Assembly: GCF_050946515.1 (NCBI RefSeq)
Contig: NZ_JBMNUX010000008.1
Coordinates: 43,136-107,135, forward strand
DNA length: 64,000 nucleotides
Reading direction: 5' to 3'
Source: Tractidigestivibacter sp050946515
GTDB lineage: Bacteria > Actinomycetota > Coriobacteriia > Coriobacteriales > Atopobiaceae
Within the stretch, counting starts at the first letter, position 1. Every line of letters begins with the position of its first letter. Shown here piece after piece: positions 25,708 through 33,297 of this stretch. The notes beneath the pieces were generated by a model. The model made no database searches and was not told the origin of the DNA. It saw nothing but the letters and a program-made list of their open reading frames with translations. The translations under genes and the position numbers were made by a program.

Positions 25708-26082
25708 CTACTCTGCGCTAGCCAGCTGGTGCTTGTAACCTTCGCCCCAATCCTTGAGTGCGTCCAAGATCGGCTTCAGGCTACGTCCCAAGTCGGTAAG
25801 CTCGTATTCCACGTGAGGCGGAACCTCGGGAAAGACTGTGCGCGTGAGAATCCCGTCCGCTTCCATAGCGCGCAAGTTCTGAGTGAGCACCTTCTGGGAT
25901 ATGCCGCCAATCGATCTCTTGAGCTGCGTGAAGCGTCGCGGTCCGTCCATGAGGTCGCGCAGAATCAGCACGCGCCAGCGGTTTGAGATCAGCGTGAGCG
26001 TCGTCTCCACCGGGCAAGGTGGAAGCTGTTCAAGAAGCTCCTGAGAGCTCAGTTGTGAAGAAGATGTGGCTGCCTTAGGCAT
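25708..26082 (-). CDS. HxlR-family transcriptional regulator
   Basis: 124 residues. CPVETTLTLISNRWRVLILR opens the HxlR winged helix, followed by GPRRFTQLKRSIGGISQKVL and the VPPHVEYELTDLGRSL wing. HxlR proteins often sense aldehydes or quinone-like electrophiles. It is divergent from the NAD(P)-binding oxidoreductase at 26217, a common arrangement in which it controls that gene. Confidence 0.9.
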   Translation of the reverse strand: MPKAATSSSQLSSQELLEQLPPCPVETTLTLISNRWRVLILRDLMDGPRRFTQLKRSIGGISQKVLTQNLRAMEADGILTRTVFPEVPPHVEYELTDLGRSLKPILDALKDWGEGYKHQLASAE

Positions 26083-26216
26083 ATCTACCTCGATAGTTTC
26101 TATTTGGTGCCTACAGCACTTTTAAGTGCTTACTTACAACAGTATACCTTTCCTTGCATGATAAGGCTGTCCAAAGTAAACGGGCGCAGAGAGCGCCCGC
26201 AAGAAAGGAGACAGTC

Positions 26217-26852
26217 ATGAAAATCGCAGTCATCGCAGCAAACGGCAAGGAAGGCAAGCTCGTGGTTGAGGAGGCCCTCCGTCGCGGCCACGACGTATGC
26301 GCTGTCGTGCGCGGCCAAAACAAGACCGCGGCAAAGAAGGCACTCGTCAAGGACCTCTTCGACCTCACGCCAGAGGACCTCGCGGGCTTCGACGTGGTGG
26401 TTGACGCCTTCGGCGCCTGGACGCCCGACGCGCTTCCGCAGCACTCTACCTCGCTCAAGCACCTCTGCGACATCCTTTCCGGAACGAGCACGCGCCTGAT
26501 CGTGGTCGGCGGCGCCGGCAGCCTCTACCTGAACCCCGAGCACACCGCCCAGCTTGCCGACTCGCCCGACTTCCCCGACGCCTTCAAGCCGCTGGCCGCA
26601 GCCATGGGCAAGGCGCTCGGCGAGCTGCGACAGCGCGACGACGTGCGCTGGACCTACATCTCCCCCGCCGCCGACTTCCAGGCCGAGGGCGAGCGCACCG
26701 GAAAGTACCTGCTGGCAGGCGAGGAGCTCAAGCCCAACGACCGCGGCGAGTCGATCATCAGCTACGCTGACTTTGCCATCGCGCTGCTCGACGAGGCCGA
26801 GCGCACCAGCGATGCCCACATCCAGCAGCGCATTTCCGTCGTGCGCGCCTAG
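26217..26852 (+). CDS. NAD(P)H-binding oxidoreductase (atypical SDR)
   Basis: 211 residues. The dinucleotide motif is the degenerate KIAVIAANGKEGKLVVEEAL, with the rest resembling the NmrA/YwnB-like atypical short-chain dehydrogenases (VVDAFGAWTPDALP, LIVVGGAGSLYLNP, SYADFAIALLDE near the end). The substrate is unknown. AAAGGAG precedes the ATG at 26217. It is divergent from an HxlR regulator and 39 bp upstream of the macrodomain gene, so it may be the first gene of the macrodomain-sirtuin transcript. Confidence 0.82.
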   Translation: MKIAVIAANGKEGKLVVEEALRRGHDVCAVVRGQNKTAAKKALVKDLFDLTPEDLAGFDVVVDAFGAWTPDALPQHSTSLKHLCDILSGTSTRLIVVGGAGSLYLNPEHTAQLADSPDFPDAFKPLAAAMGKALGELRQRDDVRWTYISPAADFQAEGERTGKYLLAGEELKPNDRGESIISYADFAIALLDEAERTSDAHIQQRISVVRA

Positions 26853-26891
26853 CGACGGCTCATAGCACAAAGCACACGAAAGGGGACGGGG

Positions 26892-27674
26892 ATGGACCAA
26901 CGCGAACGGCTTTGCTGGCTGATACAGGCGCTCGTCGCAGAGGACGCGCGCTACGCCGGGCTGACGATTCCGGAAGACGAGAGCGAACGCTTCATGCTGT
27001 ATCGGTCTCTTGTGAACGTGCGGCCTCCCCGCCCCGCCTCGGCTGAGTACCTGCAGGTAGAGGACGCGTATCTGAAGGAGCGGGCCCGCAAGCGCGGCAT
27101 CGTGGACGCAAGTGAGCTCGCCCCCGTGCGCCCAGACGAGCCACAGGTCTCGCTCTGGCAAGGCGACATCACCCGGCTTGCCACAGACGCAATCGTGAAC
27201 GCCGCCAACTCGCAGATGCTCGGCTGCTTCGTCCCCTGCCACGGCTGCATCGACAACGCCATCCATACGGCAGCGGGAGTGCGGCTGCGCCTCGCCTGCG
27301 CCGAGCTCATGGACGAGCAGGGCGCCCCCGAGCCCACCGGCAGGGCAAAAATCACGCCAGGCTTCAACCTGCCGGCGAGAAACGTGCTCCACACGGTAGG
27401 ACCGATCGTCCCCGACGGCCACCCTTCCCGCCACGACCAGGCGCTCCTTGCCAGCTGCTACCAGTCGTGCCTCGAGCTCGCGCACGAGCGCGGACTCTCG
27501 CAAGTAGCCTTCTGCTGCATCTCGACCGGCGAGTTCGGCTACCCCCAGCGCAAGGCTGCAAAGGTCGCCGTCGACTCCGTTCGCTCATTTCTCTCTGAAC
27601 ACTCCAACATGAAGGTGGTCTTCGATGTCTTCTCAAACGCTGACTTTGGCATCTACCAGGAACTTCTCGGCTGA
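26892..27674 (+). CDS. Zinc-type macrodomain ADP-ribosyl hydrolase
   Basis: 260 residues. The macrodomain begins at about residue 86: WQGDITRLATDAIVNAANSQ (Asp92, NAAN 103-106), then the zinc insert GCFVPCHGCIDNAIH with Cys116, His117 and Cys119 as likely ligands, and later ISTGEFGYP. The roughly 85-residue helical N-terminal extension also matches the zinc-dependent macrodomains of Staphylococcus and Streptococcus, which remove ADP-ribose from protein acidic residues and are encoded beside SirTM. Here the SirTM gene overlaps its 3' end by 50 bp. Confidence 0.9.
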   Translation: MDQRERLCWLIQALVAEDARYAGLTIPEDESERFMLYRSLVNVRPPRPASAEYLQVEDAYLKERARKRGIVDASELAPVRPDEPQVSLWQGDITRLATDAIVNAANSQMLGCFVPCHGCIDNAIHTAAGVRLRLACAELMDEQGAPEPTGRAKITPGFNLPARNVLHTVGPIVPDGHPSRHDQALLASCYQSCLELAHERGLSQVAFCCISTGEFGYPQRKAAKVAVDSVRSFLSEHSNMKVVFDVFSNADFGIYQELLG

Positions 27675-28545
27675 GCTCGCACGGCTGCAAGAGGCCTTTG
27701 ACCAGGCGGACGCAATCGTGGTCGGCGCGGGAGCTGGTCTTTCGACCGCCGCGGGCTTCACCTACTCGGGCGAGCGCTTCGAGCGCTGGCTCGGACCATG
27801 GCGCAAGCGCTATGGCTTTAGCGACATGTATTCCGGCGGCTTCTACCCCTATGACACGCTCGCCGAGTTCTGGGGCTATTGGAGCAAGAGCATCCTGGCA
27901 AACCGCTACGAGGCGGGCGTCGGCAAAACCTACCAGCAGCTGGTGGACCTTCTTTCCGAGCGTGACCACTTCGTGCTGACTACCAACGTTGACCACCAGC
28001 TCCAGCTTGCGAGCGAGCCGCACGACAAGCTCTTCTACACCCAAGGCGACTACGGCCTCTTCCAGTGCTCGAAGCCCTGCCACGCCAAGACCTATGACAA
28101 CGAGCAGCAGGTCAGAGCCATGGCCGCAGCGGTGGACGAGAAGATCGCCGCGCAGCGGGCGGCGGGCGTGAGCGACGAGGCGCTGGACCTCTCGGTGCCC
28201 GAGGAGCTCGTGCCACACTGCCCCGTCTGCGGCCGGCCCATGACCACCAACCTGCGCTGCGACGACAGCTTCGTAGAGGACAAGGGCTGGCACGAGGCAA
28301 GCCGTCGCTACGACCGCTACCTGCGCAAGCATTCGCATGGACGCGTGCTCTACCTTGAGCTGGGCGTCGGAGGCAACACTCCCGGCATCATCAAGCTGCC
28401 GTTCTGGCGCCGCGTCGCGGAGAACCGCGAGGCAACCTACGCGTGCGTGAACCTTGGGGAGTCCTTTGCGCCAAGCCAGATTGCCGACCGGTCGATCCTG
28501 CTGGACGCCGACATCGCCCAGGTTGTCGACGCGCTGGCAAAGTAG
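27625..28545 (+). CDS. SirTM-type (class M) sirtuin, protein ADP-ribosyltransferase
   Basis: 306 residues. The NAD-binding motif is IVVGAGAGLSTAAGF (residues 31-45), followed by TTNVDHQLQLA (Asn121, Asp123). Where classical sirtuins have the catalytic His, this protein has Gln in YTQGDYGLFQC (Gln140), the hallmark of class M sirtuins, which ADP-ribosylate instead of deacylating. Cys148, Cys152, Cys199 and Cys202 form the zinc site. In pathogens SirTM modifies lipoylated GcvH-L and the macrodomain reverses it. GGTGG before the ATG supports the overlapping start at 27625. No GcvH-L or LplA2 gene is nearby. Confidence 0.9.
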   Translation: MSSQTLTLASTRNFSAELARLQEAFDQADAIVVGAGAGLSTAAGFTYSGERFERWLGPWRKRYGFSDMYSGGFYPYDTLAEFWGYWSKSILANRYEAGVGKTYQQLVDLLSERDHFVLTTNVDHQLQLASEPHDKLFYTQGDYGLFQCSKPCHAKTYDNEQQVRAMAAAVDEKIAAQRAAGVSDEALDLSVPEELVPHCPVCGRPMTTNLRCDDSFVEDKGWHEASRRYDRYLRKHSHGRVLYLELGVGGNTPGIIKLPFWRRVAENREATYACVNLGESFAPSQIADRSILLDADIAQVVDALAK

Positions 28546-28552
28546 GGCCCCG

Positions 28553-28960
28553 CTATCGCGAGGAGCCCTCCACCACATTGACGTCCACATAGTCGCAGGT
28601 CTGGCACTGGCGTGGCGCGTCGGAAGTGACCTCGCGGTAGGTGAGGCCCGCCCAGCGGCAGATGTCTTGCAGGATGGGGACCACGGACTGTCCGCGCTTG
28701 GTGAGCGAATACTCAACGTGCGGAGGAATCTCGTCGAAGCTCTTGCGCGCCACGATCCCCGACGCCATGAGCTCCTTGAGCGCGGAGGAAAGCACCGCGT
28801 CGGTCACGTTTGCCATCTCGTCGCGCAGCTCGCCATAGCGAAGCGTGCCCTTGGCGCCCAGCACGCAGATGATGCGGCTCTTCCACTTGCCGCCGAAGAT
28901 GTCGAGCCCGTACTCCAAGGGACAGCGAATATCCTTCTCGAGCTTACGCTTTCTCGCCAT
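28553..28960 (-). CDS. HxlR-family transcriptional regulator (second)
   Basis: 135 residues. CPLEYGLDIFGGKWKSRIIC, LRYGELRDEMANVTDAVLSS and the wing IPPHVEYSLTKRGQSVVPIL define an HxlR protein. The C-terminal CQTCDY pair of cysteines is unusual and might sense redox state or metal. AGGAG four bases before ATG 28960 selects this start. It is divergent from the ABM monooxygenase gene at 29109 and convergent with the sirtuin. Confidence 0.88.
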   Translation of the reverse strand: MARKRKLEKDIRCPLEYGLDIFGGKWKSRIICVLGAKGTLRYGELRDEMANVTDAVLSSALKELMASGIVARKSFDEIPPHVEYSLTKRGQSVVPILQDICRWAGLTYREVTSDAPRQCQTCDYVDVNVVEGSSR

Positions 28961-29108
28961 GGCACTCCTAAAGTCGCAGATAAAAGTCACTATTAAAATG
29001 TTTAGTAACTCATAATTACACTGATATCTTATTATTTTTGAGCAACTTGTCTACCTTGGAGTCGTAAAGAGAGACGGACCGGCCGCCTCCAAGACGAAAG
29101 GACTCATC

Positions 29109-29399
29109 ATGGCAGTCAAGGCATATCTGCAGGTCATCATGAAGGTCAACCCCGAGAACCGCGAGGCCGCGGCGAAGGTCTTCTTCGACTATCGCCAGCC
29201 GTTCCTGGACACCATCCCCGGCGCACTCACCAAGGAGCTGCTCGTCCGCGACGAGGACGTCCAGGTGATCCACGGCTTCGACAGCATGGAGCACGCGAAG
29301 GCGTATCTGGACTCCGAGCTCTTCACCCAGAAGGTCGCCCCCGGCCTCAAGCCCACCTGGGCGGCTGACCCTGACATCCGCTTCTACACCGTAGCGTAA
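29109..29399 (+). CDS. Antibiotic biosynthesis monooxygenase (ABM) domain protein
   Basis: 96 residues, single ferredoxin-like alpha/beta ABM fold: AYLQVIMKVNPENREAAAKV, PGALTKELLVRDEDVQVIHG and FDSMEHAKAYLDSELFTQKV. Relatives include YgiN-type quinol monooxygenases and electrophile-response proteins. The HxlR gene at 28960 is divergent and likely controls it. AAAGGACTC precedes the start. Confidence 0.8.
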   Translation: MAVKAYLQVIMKVNPENREAAAKVFFDYRQPFLDTIPGALTKELLVRDEDVQVIHGFDSMEHAKAYLDSELFTQKVAPGLKPTWAADPDIRFYTVA

Positions 29400-29413
29400 A
29401 GCTGGACGGCAAC

Positions 29414-29458
29414 GCCCCGGTCCGCGTCCATGCGAAAGACGCGACCGGGGCTCTTTTT
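29414..29458 (+). terminator. Rho-independent terminator after the ABM gene
   Basis: GCCCCGGTCCGCGTC pairs with GACGCGACCGGGGC with one bulged base; CTCTTTTTCT follows. It starts 15 bp after the stop. Confidence 0.88.
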
Positions 29459-29540
29459 CTCCACAGGGCAGCTCGCGGTCCGAGACCAAGCTTATGAGAG
29501 CTGGGCTATGCTAGGTCAACGTATAGGCACTACCTAAAGA

Positions 29541-29801
29541 GGTCGCGCATGCCGGCTCTTCTCGAAGATTCGCTCAAGCCCGGGATATCGGCCGAGCAAG
29601 CGCACAGCCATTGCGTTTGCCGTGGCGCTCAGGCTCTCGCTCGACGAGACGGACGAGCTGCTCTTCAAGGCAGGGTTCGCGCTCTCGAATTCGAGCCCCT
29701 TCGACATCATCTGCGCGCACTACATCCGCAACGGAGTCTATGACGTGATGACCATCAACCAGGCGCTCTACGCTTACGACCAGCCGCTCCTTGGGTCATA
29801 A
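29541..29801 (+). pseudogene. Truncated HTH (XRE-like) regulator remnant
   Basis: The frame from 29541 reads ...CRLFSKIRSSPGYRPSKRTA, then IAFAVALRLSLDETDELLFK and ends INQALYAYDQPLLGS at the TAA 29799-29801. This matches the C-terminal two-thirds of a common actinobacterial helix-turn-helix family (LSLDET...DQPLLG). A stop codon lies just upstream in frame and no start or first HTH helices remain. Intact versions are often found next to vWA genes, as here. Confidence 0.75.
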
Positions 29802-29908
29802 GCCCACGCGCTTTGCAAATGTCGCCTGGCAGGCGACCTCTTGTCGACGCTCCTGAAGTTGAATGATGCCGAGGCGGAACTGGCCGCCTCCCAACCGAGG
29901 GGAGCACC

Positions 29909-30559
29909 ATGAACGAGAACCTGACTGAGCTGGCGTTCGTGCTCGACCGCAGCGGATCGATGTCCGGGCTCGAGGCCGACACCATTGGCGGCTACAACTC
30001 GCTGCTCAGGACGCAGAAAGCGGCGCCAGGAAGGGCAATCGTCTCGACTGTCCTGTTCGACCACGAGGTCGAATGGCTTCACGACCGAATGGACATCCAG
30101 AAGGTTCGTCCGATCACCCAGAAAGACTACTGGGTCCGCGGCTCGACGGCTCTGCTCGATGCCGTAGGCGAGACGATCGAGCGCATCGACCTTGCCCACC
30201 GCTACGCCCGCAGCGAGGACGTCCCCGCCCGCACGATGGTCGTCGTGACGACTGACGGCCTCGAGAACGCGAGCCGCCGCTTCGCCCTTGGCCAGGTGAA
30301 GGAGATGATTCACGCCCATGAGCGCGCAGGCTGGGAGTTCATCTTCCTTGGAGCGAACATCGACGCCGTCGACGTGGGAAGCTCTATGGGATTTGCGCCC
30401 CAGAGGTCGGTCGACTACATGAGCGATTCGTGCGGGTCAGCGCGCGCCTTTGACGGAATCGCCATGGCCGCAATGTCTTTTCGCGAGGACGGAGAGGTCG
30501 CAGAGGATTGGCGCGTAGGCATCGACGAGGACTATGAGCGCCGCGGGAACAAAAACTAG
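29909..30559 (+). CDS. von Willebrand factor A domain protein
   Basis: 216 residues, almost entirely one vWA domain. The metal-binding MIDAS motif is ELAFVLDRSGSMSGLEADT (Asp13, Ser15, Ser17), with the later GSTALLDAVG (Thr) and VVVTTDGLENAS (Asp) segments. No signal peptide or membrane helix, so it is cytoplasmic. Function unknown; such proteins commonly scaffold metal-dependent protein contacts. AGGGGAGC precedes the ATG. Confidence 0.88.
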   Translation: MNENLTELAFVLDRSGSMSGLEADTIGGYNSLLRTQKAAPGRAIVSTVLFDHEVEWLHDRMDIQKVRPITQKDYWVRGSTALLDAVGETIERIDLAHRYARSEDVPARTMVVVTTDGLENASRRFALGQVKEMIHAHERAGWEFIFLGANIDAVDVGSSMGFAPQRSVDYMSDSCGSARAFDGIAMAAMSFREDGEVAEDWRVGIDEDYERRGNKN

Positions 30560-30570
30560 GCGCAGGTAAG

Positions 30571-30611
30571 CAAAATGGCGGCCATGGAGAACAAAGGCTC
30601 CATGGCCGCCA
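30571..30611 (-). terminator. Terminator between vWA and FMN reductase genes
   Basis: A perfect 14-bp stem TGGCGGCCATGGAG / CTCCATGGCCGCCA (30576-30589, 30598-30611) is followed on the minus strand by TTTTGCTT. It ends the minus-strand operon and may also stop the vWA transcript. Confidence 0.82.
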
Positions 30612-30650
30612 CGTGAGGAGGGGCAAAAAAGGGACACACCAAATTCTGTA

Positions 30651-31172
30651 TTAGGAGAGCTGGGCTCCAAACTGGTAGAGAGCCTTCTGCATGGAAGGAG
30701 AGCTGGCCTCTCCCGTCGTCGCCTCAAAGACGCCCATGTCCTTGCATCCGAAGTATCCTTGCACGTAACCGTGATAGATCGTCTCGGCGGCGTCGTAGAC
30801 GCCATGGGCGCCGGAGCAGAGGAAAAGCGCCGTCTTCGAGCAGCGCCTCGGGATGCCGAGCGCATACGTGCGATGCAGGGCGCAAGCAAGCTGTCCGGAA
30901 ATCGAGCCGTAGTAGATCGGCGACGCCATCACGAGCATGTCCATCTTGTTCCACTCGTCATAGACGGCGCCCATGTCGTCCTTCTGCGCGCACGCCCCGT
31001 TGCCCTTGGTGTGGCAGTACTCGCAGGCGCGGCAGCCCGCGATGTTCATGTCGGCGACGTCGAACACCCTGACCTCATGACCCGCGGACTGCGCGCCCTC
31101 GGCGAAGGCCTTCACCATCGCACGGGTGCCGCCGTTCTTCCTCGGCGAGCCGCTCAGCACGACAATCCTCAT
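30651..31172 (-). CDS. Flavodoxin-fold NAD(P)H-dependent FMN reductase
   Basis: 173 residues. RIVVLSGSPRKNGGTRAMVK is the FMN-phosphate loop and ASPIYYGSISGQLACALHRT the isoalloxazine loop of the iron-sulfur-flavoprotein/YwqN-like family. The cysteine group GCRACEYCHTKGNGAC (around residues 47-62) resembles the Fe-S or redox-active cluster motif of this branch. It is the last gene of the LysR-linked minus-strand operon, 2 bp after the cyclophilin-like gene. Confidence 0.85.
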   Translation of the reverse strand: MRIVVLSGSPRKNGGTRAMVKAFAEGAQSAGHEVRVFDVADMNIAGCRACEYCHTKGNGACAQKDDMGAVYDEWNKMDMLVMASPIYYGSISGQLACALHRTYALGIPRRCSKTALFLCSGAHGVYDAAETIYHGYVQGYFGCKDMGVFEATTGEASSPSMQKALYQFGAQLS

Positions 31173-31174
31173 CT

Positions 31175-31549
31175 CTACTCCCCCTCCACGCGTTCGATGA
31201 CGAGGTCATAGCCACCCGAGAGCTCCTGCATCCGCGGCAGGTCCTCGGGGACGATCTTACCCATCACGACCTGGTCGCCATAGCGCTCGGAGCCCTTCTC
31301 GCCGTCATACAGCACGGCCAGCCATCCGCCGCCAGGGTTGTAGTTGACGTCGCCGTTGGTCCATCCGTTATGGACCTGCTCCTGCTCGTAGGGAAGCGAG
31401 AAGGGCATGCGACCGCAGAAGTCCACGCCTGTCCCGCTCACATGAACGGTCAGCGGGAGGTGGGACGAGAAGGCGTGGGCGGTCTCTGTATCGTTGAGCT
31501 GTGCGAGGACGTCCGCATCCCCAAACTTAAGACGAATCTTGTCTGCCAT
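31175..31549 (-). CDS. Cyclophilin-like fold protein, cytoplasmic
   Basis: 124 residues. IRLKFGDADVLAQLNDTETA starts the domain, with LPYEQEQVHNGWTNGDVNYN and GGGWLAVLYDGE typical of the bacterial cyclophilin-like family (related to TM1367). Peptidyl-prolyl isomerase activity has not been shown for most members. ATG at 31549 sits at a better distance from AGGAG than the ATG three bases earlier. The upstream gene encodes a lipoprotein with the same type of domain. Confidence 0.78.
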   Translation of the reverse strand: MADKIRLKFGDADVLAQLNDTETAHAFSSHLPLTVHVSGTGVDFCGRMPFSLPYEQEQVHNGWTNGDVNYNPGGGWLAVLYDGEKGSERYGDQVVMGKIVPEDLPRMQELSGGYDLVIERVEGE

Positions 31550-31558
31550 CATTGGCTC

Positions 31559-32080
31559 CTATCTCAACGTAATCTCGACGCTGCCCGTGCCGACGGCTTC
31601 CTCGAGCCCGCTTGCGTCGTCGAGCGACCCAACAAACTTGTAGCTGTATCCAGCGTTCGCATGATTCTTGTAGAACAAAACGATGCAGCTGCCGGAGTAG
31701 ATCCAGATTTCGCCGGCATGCAGCTCGCTTGGCACCTCTTCCTCACCCGGGAACTCCTGGTCTGTGTAGCAGAACTTCTCGTTCCCCGAGAGCTCGTTCA
31801 TCTCGAGCGAGAGGGGCAGTTGGCTTGCCAGCTCATCGGCGGCCTCCGTGTCCGCGAAGCTGCCGGTGAACGCGCGCTCCCCGACCTCAAGCTCAAACGT
31901 CTTCATGGAGTCCTCCTCTGACGTCGTCGATGTCGTGGTCGTCGTGGCATCTGTCGTTGCATCGGTCTCAGTCATGGTGTCCGTGGCTTCCTCCGTCTGC
32001 GACCCGTCCTGCCCGCAGGCGGCAAGCGGAAGGCTTGCCGCCATTGCAGCAGTCGCAAGAAACTCTCGCCTCGTAAGCAT
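31559..32080 (-). CDS. Cyclophilin-like lipoprotein with Tat-type signal
   Basis: 173 residues. The signal is MLTRREFLATAAMAASLPLA followed by the lipobox Cys22; the RR-x-F-L motif predicts Tat export. A Thr/Glu-rich linker of about 35 residues precedes a cyclophilin-like domain (MKTFELEVGERAFTGSFADT, ELHAGEIWIYSGSCIVLFYK). It should be anchored on the outside of the membrane. Its ATG shares one base with the stop of the alcohol dehydrogenase gene. Function unknown. Confidence 0.8.
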   Translation of the reverse strand: MLTRREFLATAAMAASLPLAACGQDGSQTEEATDTMTETDATTDATTTTTSTTSEEDSMKTFELEVGERAFTGSFADTEAADELASQLPLSLEMNELSGNEKFCYTDQEFPGEEEVPSELHAGEIWIYSGSCIVLFYKNHANAGYSYKFVGSLDDASGLEEAVGTGSVEITLR

Positions 32081-33246
32081 TACAGGCTCTCGCGGAAGAT
32101 CTGCTCGACCTCGTCGGTCGTGAGCTTGTGATAGCCACCGTCGAGGATGATCGTGCCCTTGACCGCCTCCGGGATGAGCTCCTCGGTGAGGCCGAGCTCG
32201 CTTGCGTGCTTGACGACGCCGATCTCATCCATCCAGTTGGAGAGCGCCTCAAGGCCTTCCTTGGCCAGCCGCTCATTCGACTTGCCCTCGGGAGAGATGC
32301 CCCAGACGTTCGTCGCGAAGCGGGCGAACTTGTCCACGCCATAGGGCATGATCAGGCGGTAGTATGGCAGCGCCACTGCGGAAAGCGTCATGCCGTGCGT
32401 CGCGTTGGTGACGGCCCCGATGGCCTGCCCCAGCATGTGGACCTCCCAGTCGGTCGTCTTTCCGCACTCGACGAGGGTATTGAGGGCCCAGGTGCAGACC
32501 CAGCTGATGTTGGAGCGCGCCTCGTAGTTGGTGGGCTCCTTCACGGCGATGCGGCTGGCGTGCACCAGCGAGCGCATGAGCCCCTCCGAGATGTAGTCAC
32601 TCGTGTTGTCGTCGGTTCCGGAGAAGTACTGCTCCTGCAGGTGGTTGAAGGCGTCGAAGATGCCGGCGCGCATCTGGTAGGCAGGCACGGTGAAGGTGAG
32701 CTCGGGGTTCACGATTGCGAAGCGCGGAATCACGTTGGCGCCGAAGACGTGCCCGATCTTGAGTCCCTGCTCGTGGTTGGTGATGACCGACCCAGCGTTC
32801 ATCTCAGAGCCCGTGCCGCTCATGGTTAGCACGTCACCCACAGGGATAATCCTCCCAGTGGGCTGCTCCATGTGCAGGTACAGGTGCTCCCAAGGGTCGC
32901 CCTCGGTCCAGGCGGAGACAGAGACACCCTTGGCGTAGTCGATCGTAGAGCCGCCGCCGACGGCCAGAATCAGGTCGACGTCGTTCTCGCGTGCAATCTT
33001 GGCGCCTTCGCGGAGCTTCTCCGCGGTGGGGTTGCTCATGACTCCGCCGACCTCGATCACGGTCTTGCCGGCGTCCTCGAGCGCTGCCATGACCTTGTCG
33101 TAGACGCCGTTGCGCTTGATGGAGCCGCCGCCATAGGTGAGCATGACCTTCGGTCCGAACTTGGCAAGCTCGCCGGGCAACTCGTCCAGGGCGTTGGGCC
33201 CAAAGTGGACGCGGCATGGGTTCTCATAGGTAAAGTCTCCGAGCAT
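32080..33246 (-). CDS. Iron-containing alcohol dehydrogenase
   Basis: 388 residues, group III Fe-ADH of the butanol dehydrogenase type. VMLTYGGGSIKRNGVYDKVM, LILAVGGGSTIDYAKGVSVS and TMSGTGSEMNAGSVITNHEQ are the NAD(P) and metal regions; metal ligands Asp and the His residues (AFNHLQEQYF, NATHGMTLSA) follow. It probably reduces short-chain aldehydes to alcohols. Second gene of the minus-strand operon behind the alpha/beta hydrolase. Confidence 0.9.
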   Translation of the reverse strand: MLGDFTYENPCRVHFGPNALDELPGELAKFGPKVMLTYGGGSIKRNGVYDKVMAALEDAGKTVIEVGGVMSNPTAEKLREGAKIARENDVDLILAVGGGSTIDYAKGVSVSAWTEGDPWEHLYLHMEQPTGRIIPVGDVLTMSGTGSEMNAGSVITNHEQGLKIGHVFGANVIPRFAIVNPELTFTVPAYQMRAGIFDAFNHLQEQYFSGTDDNTSDYISEGLMRSLVHASRIAVKEPTNYEARSNISWVCTWALNTLVECGKTTDWEVHMLGQAIGAVTNATHGMTLSAVALPYYRLIMPYGVDKFARFATNVWGISPEGKSNERLAKEGLEALSNWMDEIGVVKHASELGLTEELIPEAVKGTIILDGGYHKLTTDEVEQIFRESL

Positions 33247-33297
33247 TTCGGCTTCCTCTCTGTGTCATGTACCTCGTGTCTTGCTGTAACAGGGTCG

